Positions 56,630-64,000 of a stretch of 64,000 nucleotides of DNA are shown here, one piece after another. The DNA comes from Bacteroidales bacterium (GTDB lineage: Bacteria > Bacteroidota > Bacteroidia > Bacteroidales > UBA932). Where the stretch lies: assembly GCA_017631435.1 (NCBI GenBank), contig JAGBTG010000034.1:1-64000 (forward strand). Direction: 5' to 3'. The notes under the pieces were generated by a model. That model made no database searches. It was given only the letters and a program-made list of their open reading frames with translations, and had not been told where the DNA came from. The position numbers and the translations under genes are program-made. Position 1 is the stretch's first letter. Each line of letters begins with the position of its first letter.

Positions 56630-57784
56630 TTATCTTCTGTCACCCCTTTCATCCCATCCTACACTTATCCCTAATCCCGACAGATTCTCAAGAAGTTTGT
56701 CCCTTGTAGAAACCGCATCATCCTCAACCCCCTGTTTCCCCTGATACAGAGAATAGTTGCCCCTGAGCTGCGTTTCAGTCATATTTGGCATGATAACATT
56801 TGCCCCATGCAGCAGAGCCTGCTCCCTTCCCATAGGGTCAAGCACCTGGAGGGCCGTTGTGGCGGCAATGTTTATGTCGGGAAGAAGAATCCTCAGGCGG
56901 GCCACCATCTGCAGGCTCACCTCAAGGAGTTCACTGTTGCTCATGTTCCAAAAGTCTCCACGGGGCTGTGAGGCAAGTTCCTTAAGGTTGTCGGGAAGAG
57001 GAGTTCCTGTGCGCCAATGTGACACAATCTGCCCCAGAGGGGTGTCATAATGAGGGATATACGGCCCCATCCCCACCATGTCAACTCCCAGATTCTTAAG
57101 AAATTGCAAATCTTCTTGGAGATGTTCATATGTTTGGAAAGGGAGTCCAATCATCACACCGCTGCCCAAGAGGTAATTCTCTGATTTAAGGTCGGCCAAC
57201 GCCTGCAACCTACGTAGCATCGAGTGGTTTGCCGCATCCTTTGCATTGTTGCCGGTGAGGGCAAATCCGGGATGTATCTTCTCGTACAGCTCCTTGTTGG
57301 AGGTCTCAATTCTGAGCAGATACCTGGTGACTCCAGCCTTCTTCCACTCCCTGTACACCTCCTGGGGCTGCTCCCCGAGCGAAAGGGTTATTCCAAGATT
57401 GTTCAACGGTAGTGTGGAGGCTTTTTCTGAGGCCAACTGCATCACACTTTCCGGGTTGCCTCCCTTCTGCAGATGCCTTATCTGCCATACCAGACGGGTA
57501 ATCTTCTCAATAAACTCACTGTCACTGCGTTCCCCCCCCTGAATAGCCACCGACCCGTACCCCGCATCAAGGGCAAACTGCGCCTCCCTGAGCACCTGCT
57601 CATCCGACATCTCATACCTGCACACCTGCGCATTCCCCGCCCTTATTCCACAATACAGGCAATTCTTGCCGCACCTGTTGGAAATCTCAATCAACCCCCT
57701 GAAATACACCTGCAGGCCCCTATGCTGCAACTTAAGCGCATAAGCCTCCTGCTGTAAGTTACGTCGTCCTTTTGTACAATCCAT
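56630..57784 (-). CDS. hydE: [FeFe]-hydrogenase maturase HydE, N-terminus replaced by repeat element
   Basis: 384 codons. Radical SAM motif CGKNCLYC (C38, C42, C45), LIEISNRCGKN, GYGSVAIQGGERSD, and the C-terminal half with NIAATTALQVLDPMGREQAL. HydE helps build the dithiomethylamine ligand of the H-cluster. Family members have roughly 35 more residues before the first strand. Here the ATG (57782-57784) and the first codons (CTKGRRNL) are read from element 3; native sequence begins only at about LQQEAYALKL. Upstream lies only the element and then the hydF stop, so the original N-terminus is gone. The enzyme may be impaired or untranslated. Confidence 0.9.
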   Translation of the reverse strand: MDCTKGRRNLQQEAYALKLQHRGLQVYFRGLIEISNRCGKNCLYCGIRAGNAQVCRYEMSDEQVLREAQFALDAGYGSVAIQGGERSDSEFIEKITRLVWQIRHLQKGGNPESVMQLASEKASTLPLNNLGITLSLGEQPQEVYREWKKAGVTRYLLRIETSNKELYEKIHPGFALTGNNAKDAANHSMLRRLQALADLKSENYLLGSGVMIGLPFQTYEHLQEDLQFLKNLGVDMVGMGPYIPHYDTPLGQIVSHWRTGTPLPDNLKELASQPRGDFWNMSNSELLEVSLQMVARLRILLPDINIAATTALQVLDPMGREQALLHGANVIMPNMTETQLRGNYSLYQGKQGVEDDAVSTRDKLLENLSGLGISVGWDERGDRR

Positions 57785-57886
57785 TGTATATCAAGCTATT
57801 AAAAATATTAAAATTTTAAAATCACATCACTTTATTTTTGTATAGTATTAATAATCAAGTACTTGTACAAAAAGACGACGTAACTT
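57756..57886. mobile_element. Palindrome-ended element 3, inserted at the hydE start
   Basis: 131 bp with 24-bp inverted ends (57756-57779 / 57863-57886), 23 of 24 matching, the one mismatch being C at 57769. Same core as elements 1 and 2; the interior is very AT-rich and shares no clear sequence with them. It fills the gap between hydF (stop 57898) and hydE and provides the hydE start codon. Confidence 0.85.
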
Positions 57887-57897
57887 AAAAGTTTTTT

Positions 57898-59154
57898 TTA
57901 AAAAAGGGCAGTGGCACGGTGGAAGATGCCGGTAACGTAGGCAATGCACATGCCGTAGTTGGTTACGGGAACGCCGGCGGCAACTACGCGGCGGATGCGG
58001 TTGGCAAGCTGGCGGCGGGTAACCATGCAGCCGCCGCACTGGAGCGCGAGGGCATAGTCCGAGAGCTGCTCATGAGGAGGCAGCTGGTCAAGGCCGCTGA
58101 TAAAGGTAAACTGCAGCTTGCAGCCGCATTTTTTTTGCAGCATGGCCGGAATCTTCACGCGCCCTATATCCTCGCAAGAGGTATGATGGGTACATGACTC
58201 CAGCACAAGCACCTTATCGCCATCCTTGAGGGTTTCAATTGCCTTCACCCCTTTCATATACTCTTCAAACGGACCTTTTGCCCTGGCCATCAGCACACTG
58301 AAACTTGTAAGAGGAATACTTTCAGGCACAATTTGAGATACCTGTCTGAAAGCCTGACTGTCTGTAACAACCATCTTAACAGAAGACACGCCACCCTCAC
58401 CAGACGTTACTCCCGACAAATCTCCGGCATCTTCCACGCAAGGAATCCCTTTAAGATACCCCTCCAGCTGCTCCGGCTGGAGCACAGTTGCAATGCCGCC
58501 GTTGTCCAGCACATCGCGGATAGCCATCACCTGCGGAAGGATAAGTCTGCCGGCAGGAGCCTCTGAATCTATAGGACACACCAGCACAAAATTGTCGCCG
58601 GGATCAACTAGCCCCTCCATAATGGTCCGCTCTCCGCCACTCAACAGAAGCCCCTTAACAATAAACGCCATAAGCATATCTACAGCCTCACGCTGCTCCT
58701 CCGGGGTTGGCATCTTGCACGAAAACTCCACCACATCACAATCATACATATTATTGAGGTCACCGGCCACACCGCAATCCAGCGGAGTAATGTCTGACTG
58801 GTTATGCACCACCACAACCGGCACATCAAACTCCTTCAGCCGGGCCAGCACATCCTTCTCCTCCTTGCCAAAAACATTTCCCGAAAACACCAGCAGCGCC
58901 ATATCAATCTCCTCAATCACCTTCATGGTCTTTTCAACACGCTTGAGCCCTACCTCTCCCCCATCATCAAAACCGGCAGTATCAATCAGCTGCACCGGTC
59001 CTATATCCGGAATCTCCATACGCTTTTTCACCGGATCTGTTGTAGTGCCCGGAGTATCCGACACAATTGCCACCTCCTGACCCAACAGGATATTTATTAG
59101 GGAACTTTTTCCCACATTCCTTTTTCCAAAAATTCCAATATGTTTTACGCCCAT
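57898..59154 (-). CDS. hydF: [FeFe]-hydrogenase maturation GTPase HydF
   Basis: Start MGVKHIGIFGKRNVGKSS at 59154; about 418 residues. GTPase domain with P-loop GKRNVGKSS, DTPGTTTDP and DTAGFDD, HNQSD; a dimerisation domain; and a C-terminal iron-sulfur site with CTHHTSC and CGGC. Scaffold on which the H-cluster precursor is assembled. A -7-like TATATTTG (59209-59216) lies 55 bases upstream. hydG and hydA are not in the window. Intact, unlike hydE. Confidence 0.95.
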   Translation of the reverse strand: MGVKHIGIFGKRNVGKSSLINILLGQEVAIVSDTPGTTTDPVKKRMEIPDIGPVQLIDTAGFDDGGEVGLKRVEKTMKVIEEIDMALLVFSGNVFGKEEKDVLARLKEFDVPVVVVHNQSDITPLDCGVAGDLNNMYDCDVVEFSCKMPTPEEQREAVDMLMAFIVKGLLLSGGERTIMEGLVDPGDNFVLVCPIDSEAPAGRLILPQVMAIRDVLDNGGIATVLQPEQLEGYLKGIPCVEDAGDLSGVTSGEGGVSSVKMVVTDSQAFRQVSQIVPESIPLTSFSVLMARAKGPFEEYMKGVKAIETLKDGDKVLVLESCTHHTSCEDIGRVKIPAMLQKKCGCKLQFTFISGLDQLPPHEQLSDYALALQCGGCMVTRRQLANRIRRVVAAGVPVTNYGMCIAYVTGIFHRATALF

Positions 59155-59510
59155 AATTGAGTAAATTTTAAAATTCCACACTTTTTTTTCATCCCGACAA
59201 TCCCCTTACAAATATAATGCATAAAACTCAAAAACCGCCTCAGGTGCACTTCCCAAATGCATATTTTTCTTTTTCCTAAAATTGCTTTTTTTAAAAAGAG
59301 CAAAACTTTTCAGAAATTTCTTTTTCAGGCATGATTTTCCTCAAACCCTGCATACATTTGCTCCACAAGCGGACAGCCCGGGTAAGGAAAGGGAGGTTAA
59401 GGCGAGCGAGGGTGTAAGTTTGTACAGCAGTCCGGAAGGGTTATTTTTTTAGTGTTAATGAAAAGTTATTGCGGGAAGAGAGGATTGCCGGACAATGAGT
59501 GCATGTGCAG

Positions 59511-59602
59511 GATTAAGCACAATGCACCCGCTTGAAGCGGCCAGTGTGGGCTTTGCCCTAAGTCCACACTGCTGCTTAATCACAAAATGCGTCACAACGC
59601 AT
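59511..59602. ncRNA. Candidate structured RNA (three-way junction plus hairpin)
   Basis: Outer stem GATTAAGCA (59511-59519) / TGCTTAATC (59573-59581) encloses two hairpins, CCGCTT/AAGCGG (59528-59540) and AGTGTGG/CCACACT (59543-59570, inner GGGC/GCCC). A further stem ATGCGT/ACGCAT (59587-59602) follows. G+C content is high for an intergenic stretch here. Strand and function unknown: small RNA, leader of the small membrane protein, or element remnant. The wider gap 59182-59676 has no convincing gene. Confidence 0.4.
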
Positions 59603-59676
59603 CTTGTACATCAGGGGCGGCAGACCGGAACTTCAAAGGCTGTGAGGAAGAAGATCGGATTTCAAACTCAAATAAT

Positions 59677-59823
59677 ATGAAAAATATTTTCAGCAACAAG
59701 GATTTTTGGAAGGATGCGCTGCTGTTTTTGGGGGTGCTGTGCCTGTTTTATCTCATTTATGTGGCGGTGGAGTATTGGCCGGAGATTGTGGAGGGGTTCA
59801 AACGGGGCTGGAGCGGAGAGTAA
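59677..59823 (+). CDS. Small single-helix membrane protein
   Basis: 48 residues from ATG 59677: a charged start (KNIFSNKDFWKD), one hydrophobic helix (ALLFLGVLCLFYLIYVAV) and a short charged tail (EIVEGFKRGWSGE). The frame is open further upstream, but that part looks non-coding. Such small proteins are common in Bacteroidota and mostly unstudied. The DEAD-box gene follows from its own promoter. Confidence 0.6.
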   Translation: MKNIFSNKDFWKDALLFLGVLCLFYLIYVAVEYWPEIVEGFKRGWSGE

Positions 59824-59826
59824 GCA

Positions 59827-59857
59827 TTTGTTATCCGGCGCAAATTGAGTACCTTTG
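59827..59857 (+). promoter_or_regulatory. Promoter of the DEAD-box helicase gene
   Basis: TTTG (59827-59830), 19 bases, TACCTTTG (59850-59857); perfect consensus, 38 bases before the ATG. Confidence 0.8.
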
Positions 59858-59895
59858 CATGATTAATTTACACGCACACGCATTACACGCACAAA

Positions 59896-62172
59896 ATGGC
59901 AAGAGAAAAAGCATCAAGGGGAAAATCCAGAGATACAAAGGCTCGCGGAAGGGCTGCATCAAGGGAAAAGACCAGAGAAAAATCATCTGAAAAGAAAACA
60001 GCAAAAGGGGCTCCATGGGGATCAATGAAAGGTCAGACCAAGAAGACTCCAAAACTTAATCCCGACAAATTGAATGCGGCCAAGGCCCGCGCAAAGAAGA
60101 ATGCCGAGGCAGCACGTATGGCCGAGGAGTTTGCCTATGCCGTAAAGGCAGCAGGCATGTTTGGGGCATCTGCTTCAGAAACAGCAGCCGAGCTGGAGGC
60201 AATGCAGGCAAAGGCCAAGGCAGCCCAGAAGGCGGCCAAGGCTGCAGAAAAAGCAGCCAAAGAGGCTGATGAGCAGACAAACGCACTCATTGCCAAAGCA
60301 AAAGCCGCTGTAATGGATACAGAAGTGGATACCGCGGCGCAAGAGCCGGCAGAATCGGCTCAGGGAGCGCAGCAGGCAGCAGAATTTGCTGCCGGAGCAC
60401 AGCAGGCTGTAGAAGCAGCCACCGGAAAATGGGAAGCTGAAGAAACAACTGACACAGAGACAACTGACACCGCATCAGCCGATACTGCAACACAACCGGA
60501 AACAGCTTCAGAGCCTGAAATCCCGCAGGTAACCTTCAGAGACTTTGGGCTAAACAGTTATATAATTAAGGCCATCAGCGAGATGGGCTTTGAGAAACCT
60601 ACCCCTGTGCAGGCCAGAATCATCCCTACCCTACTCTCTGAGGAGGGAGATGTGGTTTGCCTTGCCCAGACAGGTACCGGAAAAACCGCAGCATTCGGAC
60701 TCCCTTCGCTGGAGCGCATCGTTGCCCACAACATGGAGCGCTACACCCAGGTGCTGGTGCTCAGCCCTACCCGTGAGTTGTGCAAACAGATATCGCAAGA
60801 CTTGAGGAACTACTCAAAACATCTTCACGACCTTCAGATTGTTGACGTATACGGAGGAGCAGGCATTGAGCCGCAGATAAAGGCTCTGAAGAAGATTCCG
60901 CACATTGTGGTTGCCACCCCGGGAAGACTTTTGGACCTTATCGGGAGGAAAGCTACAGACCTCAGCCAGGTGCATACCCTTATCCTCGATGAGGCAGACG
61001 AGATGCTCAACATGGGCTTTAAAGAGGAACTGGATGCCATTTTGGAGAGCCTTCCAACAGAAAAGCGCGTTCTGCTGTTCTCGGCTACACTCCCTATTGA
61101 GGTGGAGAAGATTGCAAAAACATATATGCGTGATGCACAAGTTGTTACCGTAGGCGAACGCAACAGCGGCTCAAACAATGTAAAACACTACTGCTACACC
61201 ATCCACGAGAAAGACCGCTACGCTGCACTCAAGAGGGTTGTAGACTACTACCCCGAGATTTACGGCATCATCTTCTGCCGCACCCGCCGCGAGTGCGGAG
61301 ACATCACCGCTGCCCTCATAAAGGACGGCTACGATGCAGATGCACTTCACGGAGACCTTTCACAGATGCAGCGCGACCAGGTGATGCGCCGCTTTAAGGA
61401 GAAGACCCTCAAACTCCTTGTGGCAACCGACGTGGCAGCCCGAGGCATTGACGTGAACAACCTCACCCACGTAATCAACTATAATCTTCCCGACGAGGTG
61501 GAGCAGTACACCCACCGAAGCGGCCGTACCGGCCGTGCCGACAAGACCGGAAAATCCATTGTGCTCATAAACACCAAGGAGCAGAGCAAGGTGCGCAGAA
61601 TTGAAAAAATTATCGGGAAGACATTTGCACAGGCCAAACTCCCTACAGGTGAGGAGGTTTGCTCTAAGCAGCTCCTTTCAATGATTGACCAGATAAATGC
61701 TGTTGAGGTGAGGGAGGAAGAGATTGCTCCATACCTTTCACTCATTGAGGAGAAATGGAGAAACCTTGGCCGCCACGAGATCATTAAGAAATTCCTTTCT
61801 ATGGAATTCAACCGCTTCCTTGATTACTACCGCAATGCCCAGGACCTGAACATTGTAGTGGAGAAAAAGAAGAAAAAAGGTTCAGATGGCTCATCAGATT
61901 CAGACGCACCTGCATATGTTCCACGCCGCAACGAGAAAGGGTTCCAGTGGGTTAAGATGAACATTGGAAGCAAGCAGAGCGTGAGTGCCAGAACAATTGT
62001 AAGGATGATGACCTCACTTGGAGTAGGCAAAAAAGGAATTGGCAAGATTGAGATCCGCCGCAGCGAGTGCTTTGTGAGCATCAGCTCCAACGCCGCCAAA
62101 TATGTAGTTGACCAGACCAACAACACCGACTACAAAGGCCGCCGTCTGTGGACCGAGCTGGTTGAGATGTAA
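59896..62172 (+). CDS. DEAD-box RNA helicase with long disordered N-terminus
   Basis: 758 residues. The first ~210 residues are an A/K/E/R-rich region, first basic (MAREKASRGKSRD), then an alanine-rich coiled-coil stretch, then acidic and T-rich. Core: FEKPTPVQARIIP, AQTGTGKTAAFG, PTRELCKQI, TPGRLLDL, DEADEMLNMGF, SAT, IIFCRTRRECGDI, ATDVAARGIDV, HRSGRTGRADKTG. C-terminal ~75 residues form a DbpA-like RNA-binding domain (FQWVKMNIGSKQSVSARTIVRMM). Likely helps ribosome assembly or cold-shock RNA remodelling (DeaD/CsdA group). Confidence 0.95.
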   Translation: MAREKASRGKSRDTKARGRAASREKTREKSSEKKTAKGAPWGSMKGQTKKTPKLNPDKLNAAKARAKKNAEAARMAEEFAYAVKAAGMFGASASETAAELEAMQAKAKAAQKAAKAAEKAAKEADEQTNALIAKAKAAVMDTEVDTAAQEPAESAQGAQQAAEFAAGAQQAVEAATGKWEAEETTDTETTDTASADTATQPETASEPEIPQVTFRDFGLNSYIIKAISEMGFEKPTPVQARIIPTLLSEEGDVVCLAQTGTGKTAAFGLPSLERIVAHNMERYTQVLVLSPTRELCKQISQDLRNYSKHLHDLQIVDVYGGAGIEPQIKALKKIPHIVVATPGRLLDLIGRKATDLSQVHTLILDEADEMLNMGFKEELDAILESLPTEKRVLLFSATLPIEVEKIAKTYMRDAQVVTVGERNSGSNNVKHYCYTIHEKDRYAALKRVVDYYPEIYGIIFCRTRRECGDITAALIKDGYDADALHGDLSQMQRDQVMRRFKEKTLKLLVATDVAARGIDVNNLTHVINYNLPDEVEQYTHRSGRTGRADKTGKSIVLINTKEQSKVRRIEKIIGKTFAQAKLPTGEEVCSKQLLSMIDQINAVEVREEEIAPYLSLIEEKWRNLGRHEIIKKFLSMEFNRFLDYYRNAQDLNIVVEKKKKKGSDGSSDSDAPAYVPRRNEKGFQWVKMNIGSKQSVSARTIVRMMTSLGVGKKGIGKIEIRRSECFVSISSNAAKYVVDQTNNTDYKGRRLWTELVEM

Positions 62173-62206
62173 AAAAAAGCGCTTGGAATTCCAAGCGCTT
62201 TTTTTG
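62171..62206. terminator. Terminator after the DEAD-box gene
   Basis: Perfect palindrome AAAAAAAGCGCTTGG, loop AATT, and its complement, ending in a T run. The two-sided tract may also end the tRNA-Arg transcript reading from the other side. Confidence 0.9.
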
Positions 62207-62278
62207 TAGCCCCAACAGGACTCGAACCTGTATTTAAAGTTTAGGAAACTTTCGTTCTATCCCTTGAACTATAGGGCC
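62207..62278 (-). tRNA. tRNA-Arg (anticodon CCT)
   Basis: 72-base cloverleaf on the minus strand: acceptor GGCCCTA against TGGGGCT region, anticodon stem AAAGT/ACTTT with loop TTCCTAA (CCT), T arm with GGTTCGAGTCC. The first acceptor pair may be G-U. No CCA encoded. Confidence 0.93.
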
Positions 62279-62316
62279 ATCACCTCGGGAGCCACAAGAA
62301 CTCCCGAAACGGATTG

Positions 62317-62347
62317 CAAATATAATAAAATTTTTAATACGCCCAAC
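62317..62347 (-). promoter_or_regulatory. Promoter of tRNA-Arg
   Basis: Minus strand GTTG (62344-62347), 19 bases, TATATTTG (62317-62324); one mismatch at -33. It overlaps the end of fabH. A CGGGAG/CTCCCG hairpin (about 62286-62307) lies between it and the tRNA. Confidence 0.55.
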
Positions 62348-63326
62348 GGTAAAGGATAGAACCCCATGTAAATCCTGCACCGAATGCAGAGAAGATAAGG
62401 GTATCACCTTTCTTGAACTTGTTGCGGAAATCCCACAAAGCCAATGGAATTGAGGTACCTGCAGTATTACCGAACTTCTCTATATCAATAAGTATCTTGT
62501 CTGTAGAAAGTCCCATTCTTCTTCCTGTAGCGTCAATGATACGCAAGTTTGCCTGGTGAGGAATCAAGTATGCAATATCGTCTGCAGTAAGGTTGTGTTT
62601 CTGCATCATCTCCACAGATACATCCGCCATTCTGGAAACAGCGTATTTGAATACCTGCTGTCCCTCCTGATGGATATAGTGCTGTCTCTTCTCCACAGTT
62701 TCATGAGTTGGAGGATACAATGATCCGCCGGCTGTCTGATACAGATAATGACGACCAACGCCATCCACGTGCATAATTGCATCCTGCATTCCCAATGAAG
62801 GGTCATCAGATGGCTCAATAAGCATTGCAACTGCAGCGTCTCCAAACAACGGGCATGTAGCACGGTCCTGGTAATCGGTCATACCGCTCATACGCTCACC
62901 GCATACCAGCACTGCCTTCTTGTATCTGCCGCTCTCAATGAAGTTTGAAACAGTATAGAAACTGAAAAGGAAACCGCAGCAGCCTGCGTTGATATCATAT
63001 CCCCAAGCATTGAGGATACCGCATTTGTCACTTATGATGTTTGCTGTTGCAGGGAAAAGCATATCCGGGCTAACGGTAGCACAAATAAGCAAATCCACCT
63101 CCTCAGGTTTGGTACCGGTACTCTCTAGAAGTTTCTTTACAGCCTGCTCACCCATGAATGAGGTTCCCAAGCCGTCCTGTTTAAGAATTCGTCTCTCCTT
63201 AATTCCAACGCGGCTCATGATCCACTCGTCTGAAGTGTCTACCATAGTAGAAAGTTCAGCATTGGTAAGGATATACTCAGGCAAGTAAGCTTCAATACCT
63301 GTAATAATAGCTTTTTTGTCTGTCAT
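62334..63326 (-). CDS. fabH: 3-oxoacyl-[acyl-carrier-protein] synthase III
   Basis: 330 residues. Starts fatty-acid synthesis by condensing acetyl-CoA with malonyl-ACP. Catalytic cysteine in NAGCCGFLFSFY, histidine in IPHQANLRI and asparagine in FGNTAGTSIP, the complete C-H-N triad. Directly downstream of plsX (16 bases), the usual bacterial lipid cluster. Confidence 0.96.
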   Translation of the reverse strand: MTDKKAIITGIEAYLPEYILTNAELSTMVDTSDEWIMSRVGIKERRILKQDGLGTSFMGEQAVKKLLESTGTKPEEVDLLICATVSPDMLFPATANIISDKCGILNAWGYDINAGCCGFLFSFYTVSNFIESGRYKKAVLVCGERMSGMTDYQDRATCPLFGDAAVAMLIEPSDDPSLGMQDAIMHVDGVGRHYLYQTAGGSLYPPTHETVEKRQHYIHQEGQQVFKYAVSRMADVSVEMMQKHNLTADDIAYLIPHQANLRIIDATGRRMGLSTDKILIDIEKFGNTAGTSIPLALWDFRNKFKKGDTLIFSAFGAGFTWGSILYRWAY

Positions 63327-63342
63327 TGTAGTAGTATTGGTT

Positions 63343-64000
63343 TTAATTCACACCGTCCATCATAGCCTTCTTGAACTTGTCAATCAAGCCATGCCTTACT
63401 ACCTGCTCACCTTTTAGAATCATATTCTTTATGGCAAGCGGTGTAGAGACTCCGTGTCCGATGAGAACTGGTGCGGTTACCCCCAAAACAGGGACACCGC
63501 CGTAGGTTTCGTAATTGAATCTGTTGAAGAAAGGGTGCTTCACGCCAAGTTTGGCAACAAGCTCATACATTCCCTCTGCCTGCTTTAGGCAGATATTCCC
63601 CACAAACCCGTCGGTAACAAGCACATCGGCAACACCTCCGCTGAACATCTGGTTTGCCTCCATATTCCCGACAAAGTTGAAATCTGCAGTATCACTCATG
63701 ATCTTGTATGCCTCCTTGGAAACCACATTTCCCTTCTCGGCCTCAGCTCCTATATTCAGCAGAGCTACCCTTGGATTGTCAATCTGCATCATGGTCTTTG
63801 CATAAATAGAACCCATAATGCCGAACTGGTACAGCACATCTGCCCTTGTATCCGAGTTGAAACCCACATCAAGAAGCAGCATCTCGCGTCCGTCTGCCAA
63901 AGGTATCTGGGCAGGGATACATGGCCTTATGATACCCGGGATATTGTTCAATACCTGAACGGAACCGGCAAGCATTGCCCCGGTATTTCCCGCGCTTATA
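63343..64000 (-). CDS. plsX: Phosphate acyltransferase PlsX (5' end beyond window)
   Basis: The frame is open to the right edge; the visible part (about 219 codons) starts within ISAGNTGAMLAGS and includes LLDVGFNSD, LLNIGAEAEKGN, FVGNMEANQMF, VLVTDGFVGNICLKQAEG and the usual C-terminus. Makes acyl-phosphate from acyl-ACP for phospholipid synthesis. The N-terminal ~95 residues lie outside. Forms the plsX-fabH unit. Confidence 0.95.
   Translation of the reverse strand, partial: ISAGNTGAMLAGSVQVLNNIPGIIRPCIPAQIPLADGREMLLLDVGFNSDTRADVLYQFGIMGSIYAKTMMQIDNPRVALLNIGAEAEKGNVVSKEAYKIMSDTADFNFVGNMEANQMFSGGVADVLVTDGFVGNICLKQAEGMYELVAKLGVKHPFFNRFNYETYGGVPVLGVTAPVLIGHGVSTPLAIKNMILKGEQVVRHGLIDKFKKAMMDGVN

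Noticed and set aside
59182..59680. RNase P RNA, tmRNA or SRP RNA in the GC-rich gap
   Set aside because: Characteristic conserved stretches of these RNAs were not found on either strand.

Overview
The window looks like a chromosomal segment of a member of Bacteroidales (Bacteroidota). Several genes carry the Bacteroidota promoter form TTTG-N19/20-TAnnTTTG (for example 3862-3892, 5858-5888, 46578-46609, 46972-47002 and 59827-59857). The capsule operon has an UpxY/NusG-like regulator, there is a single-chain PurL, and ribosome binding sites are weak. Genus cannot be fixed from this sequence alone.

Region 1 (1-10.3 kb) is an accessory island lying between two copies of UDP-glucose dehydrogenase whose 3' parts are nearly identical. 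It holds an overlapping ABC-type ATPase/TOPRIM-like pair, a fragment resembling the end of an ImmA/IrrE protease, an uncharacterised 150-residue gene with a perfect promoter and terminator, a two-gene unit (303-residue soluble protein plus a four-helix membrane protein) with its own promoter, and a HEPN_RES/RES NAD-phosphorylase gene followed by an LA2681-type HEPN gene. The RES gene is broken by one in-frame TAG. Two GC-rich non-coding patches (3.6 and 8.7 kb) bracket the second half.

Region 2 (10.3-17.6 kb) has a sugar nucleotidyltransferase, then an overlapping pair made of a UPF1/Sen1-like helicase (1133 residues) and a PIN nuclease with two S1 domains (796 residues).

Region 3 (17.6-46.6 kb) is one long minus-strand capsule/exopolysaccharide operon. 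It starts at a strong promoter next to two tRNA-Val genes. Order of transcription: CapD/PglF-like dehydratase, UpxY-like antiterminator, Wza, Wzc, PHP phosphatase, a broken galE, Wzx, a saccharopine-dehydrogenase-like protein, a TupA-like ATP-grasp, galE, the three UDP-L-FucNAc genes (fnlA-fnlB-fnlC type), an exported beta-helix protein, a chimeric flippase/dehydrogenase scar, a second TupA-like ATP-grasp, Wzy, two glycosyltransferases, an acetyltransferase, a PglC-like initiating transferase, a PLP enzyme, an ATP-grasp, a WbuB-like glycosyltransferase, a DegT aminotransferase and a UDP-glucuronate 4-epimerase. Two recombination scars show that a flippase-dehydrogenase-ATP-grasp cassette was inserted at the php/galE junction and that a related cassette was deleted elsewhere in the same operon.

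Region 4 (46.7-64 kb) is mostly housekeeping: tRNA-Val x2, purL, a PhoH-like ATPase, pyruvate phosphate dikinase, hydE/hydF, a DEAD-box helicase, tRNA-Arg, and fabH with partial plsX. Inserted here are an IS200-like REP-associated tyrosine transposase (RAYT) and three approximately 125-bp elements sharing 21-24 bp terminal inverted repeats. One element supplies the start codon and first codons of a truncated hydE; another supplies the stop codon of the PhoH-like gene. This RAYT/palindrome family, the UPF1-like helicase/PIN-S1 pair and the island between the ugd copies are the best places to look for undescribed biology.
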